Below, piece by piece: positions 5,091-6,525 of a DNA stretch of 6,525 bases. Made by a program: the position numbers and the translations under genes. This DNA comes from Methanobacteriaceae archaeon (GTDB lineage Archaea; Methanobacteriota; Methanobacteria; Methanobacteriales; Methanobacteriaceae). The notes below the pieces were generated by a model, which was not told the origin of the DNA, searched no databases, and was given only the letters and a program-made list of their open reading frames with translations. The stretch's first letter is position 1. Each line of letters starts with the position of its first letter. The stretch is taken from NCBI GenBank assembly GCA_900769095.1, contig CAAGFH010000149.1, positions 1 to 6,525 of the forward strand, in the 5' to 3' direction.

Positions 5091-6458
5091 ATGGAAAAAA
5101 ATTCAAATATAGAAATGATTACAGGAGACCCTAAAAAGGCGATTAACAAATTAGCACTACCTATTATTGCAAGTATGCTTTTAATAATGGCAAACAATAT
5201 TATCGACAGTATATGGGTAGCAGGACTTGGTGCAGAACCACTAGCAGCACTTGGATACGTTACACCACTATTTATGATACTTATTGGAATTGGAAACGGA
5301 ATAGGAGCTGGTGGTAATTCATTAATTTCAAGATATATCGGAGCGGAAAATCATAAATCTGCAAATAACGCAGCTATTCACAACTTTATCTTAGGAGTAA
5401 TAATATCAATAGCTGTTTCAGCTATTTTACTCGGATTATTAAAACCATTACTTATTGTAATGGGTGCAGAAGCTGTTTTAAGTTATGCAATGGAATATGG
5501 TATTGTTATTTTTTCATTTTCATTTGCAATGTTACTTCCACCAATCTTTGGAGGAGCATTTAGAGCAGAAGGTGATGTTAAAAGAGCAACTCTCCCATTA
5601 GCAATCACTGCAATAACAAACATGTGTATAGACCCAATTTTTATTTATACTCTTAATTTAGGGGTTGCAGGTGCTGCATGGGCAACAGTAATTGCACATA
5701 TATTTTCAGTTGGAGTAATGCTTTACTGGTTTATCAAAAAAGATACTTACCTCAAATACAACCGTGAAAACTTTAAAAATGATTTTGGAATGTATAAGGA
5801 CATTTTAGTTGTAGGTATTCCTGCAAGTTTAGAGCAGTTAATCTTATCTGCATTAACCATTGTTGTAAATTTAATGCTTACACTTGTATCCGGACCAGTT
5901 GCAGTAGCTGTTTATACCGCAGGTTGGAGAATCGTAAACATTGGTATGCTTCCAGCTATTGGAGTTGGAACAGCAGCAATCTCTGTTGCAGGAGTTGCAT
6001 ACGGATCTAGAAAATATGAAAACTTAAGAGTTACAGCAAGATATGCAGTTAAAGTTGCATTAATAGCTTCAATAGTAGTTTGTATACTATTATACGTATT
6101 TGCAAATCAAATTGCAGTTATATTTTCATACTCCCAAAGCAGTGCTCATTTAGCACCTTTAATTGCAAGTTTCATGCAGATTATGTGTTTATTCATTTTG
6201 TATGTTCCATTTGGGGCAAGTGCAGGAAATGTATTCCAGGGTGTTGGAAAAGGAACAATATCATTTATCTTAACAGCATTTAGGGAATTCGTATTAGTGT
6301 TAATCTTTGCATATGTACTTGGATTTACATTCCACATGGGAGAATTTGGAATATACTGCGGAATGCTTTTAGGTGGAGGAATTGGATCTTTAATCTGTTA
6401 TGCATGTATTGAGCTATATATTAAAAAGTTAATAAGAGGAAAAGAAAATGGCTCTTGA
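5091..6458 (+). CDS. MATE-family multidrug/cation efflux transporter
   Basis: The 455-residue inner-membrane protein belongs to the MATE efflux family, which exports drugs, metabolites or dyes in exchange for H+ or Na+. About 12 hydrophobic segments are seen, in two halves: residues about 20-215 and 235-440, joined by a polar loop (217-235). The opening EMITGDPKKAINKLALPII (8-26) is typical of archaeal MATE proteins. Family-like motifs include DSIWVAGLGAEPLAALGY (39-56), GAGGNSLISRYIGA (72-85), FRAEGD (157-162), NMCIDPIFIY (177-186) and its second-half counterpart GNVFQGVGKG (379-388). Charged D39 and D181 within membrane segments are candidates for ion coupling. The substrate cannot be told from sequence. 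Its 3' end overlaps a MarR-like regulator by 11 bases, and two palindromic operators precede it, so expression is probably induced when a ligand releases that repressor. Confidence 0.93.
   Translation: MEKNSNIEMITGDPKKAINKLALPIIASMLLIMANNIIDSIWVAGLGAEPLAALGYVTPLFMILIGIGNGIGAGGNSLISRYIGAENHKSANNAAIHNFILGVIISIAVSAILLGLLKPLLIVMGAEAVLSYAMEYGIVIFSFSFAMLLPPIFGGAFRAEGDVKRATLPLAITAITNMCIDPIFIYTLNLGVAGAAWATVIAHIFSVGVMLYWFIKKDTYLKYNRENFKNDFGMYKDILVVGIPASLEQLILSALTIVVNLMLTLVSGPVAVAVYTAGWRIVNIGMLPAIGVGTAAISVAGVAYGSRKYENLRVTARYAVKVALIASIVVCILLYVFANQIAVIFSYSQSSAHLAPLIASFMQIMCLFILYVPFGASAGNVFQGVGKGTISFILTAFREFVLVLIFAYVLGFTFHMGEFGIYCGMLLGGGIGSLICYACIELYIKKLIRGKENGS
6436..6440 (+). promoter_or_regulatory. Ribosome binding site of the MarR-like gene
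   Basis: GAGGA lies seven bases before the ATG at 6448, inside the end of the MATE gene. It supports the overlapping start and coupled translation. Confidence 0.65.
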
Positions 6459-6525
6459 AGATAATGAAATAACCGCACCATTTATTTCACTAATACATAG
6501 AGAACATGCAAAATACATTAACGAG
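6448..6525 (+). CDS. MarR-type transcriptional regulator, N-terminal fragment
   Basis: Only 26 codons are present before the window ends. The peptide MALEDNEITAPFISLIHREH, then AKYINE, looks like the first helix of a MarR-family winged-helix repressor, where a PFxSLIHRxHxKYIN-type stretch forms part of the dimer interface. It overlaps the MATE stop codon by 11 bases and has its own good ribosome binding site, so it is translated from the same messenger. MarR repressors usually bind palindromes in the promoter of their own operon and let go on binding a small molecule; the two palindromes before the MATE gene fit this. The DNA-binding domain is outside the window, so the family call rests on a short match plus context. 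Confidence 0.75.
   Translation, partial: MALEDNEITAPFISLIHREHAKYINE

Noticed and set aside
4991..5197. Minus-strand frame of 68 codons across the purD-MATE promoter
   Set aside because: It covers the divergent promoter and operators and runs antisense to the MATE N-terminus. Its hydrophobic character only mirrors the membrane segment on the other strand.

Overview
This window looks like chromosomal DNA of a hydrogenotrophic methanogen of the order Methanobacteriales, most likely Methanobrevibacter or a close relative. The DNA is very AT-rich. Promoters have the archaeal TATA form, and ribosome binding sites match the archaeal 16S 3' end (one is GGATGTGAT, 8 of 9 bases of GGAGGTGAT). The proteins read as methanogen versions of ilvB, argF and purD. 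The genus call is inference; no search was run.

Layout from left to right. Positions 1-1771 on the minus strand hold the ilvB-ilvN acetolactate synthase pair; only the first 24 codons of ilvN lie inside the window. A short divergent promoter (about 1790-1830) separates ilvB from a plus-strand pair: a DUF2085-type small membrane protein and an overlapping 66-residue zinc-ribbon protein with a C-terminal membrane anchor. Convergent to these, on the minus strand, lies argF (ornithine carbamoyltransferase). It is followed two bases after its stop by a tiny cysteine-rich gene that is interrupted by an in-frame TGA. Next comes a 192-base gap with the argF promoter and a T-rich purD terminator, then purD (minus). 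Finally, on the plus strand, a MATE-family efflux transporter overlaps the start of a MarR-type regulator that runs off the window. No gap without a gene exceeds 300 bases.

The biosynthetic genes cover branched-chain amino acids (ilvBN), arginine (argF) and purines (purD). The MATE-MarR pair looks like a self-regulated efflux operon. Its promoter carries two palindromes with the shared core TTGCATATRCAA, 20 bases apart, placed just downstream of the TATA box and before the MATE start codon. The TATA element there is nearly symmetric and also sits at the right distance for purD in the other direction.

The points most worth a second look are the cysteine-rich mini-gene with TGA where its motif calls for Cys, and the tandem operator with its possible effect on purD. 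No CRISPR array, RNA gene, insertion sequence or phage gene was seen.
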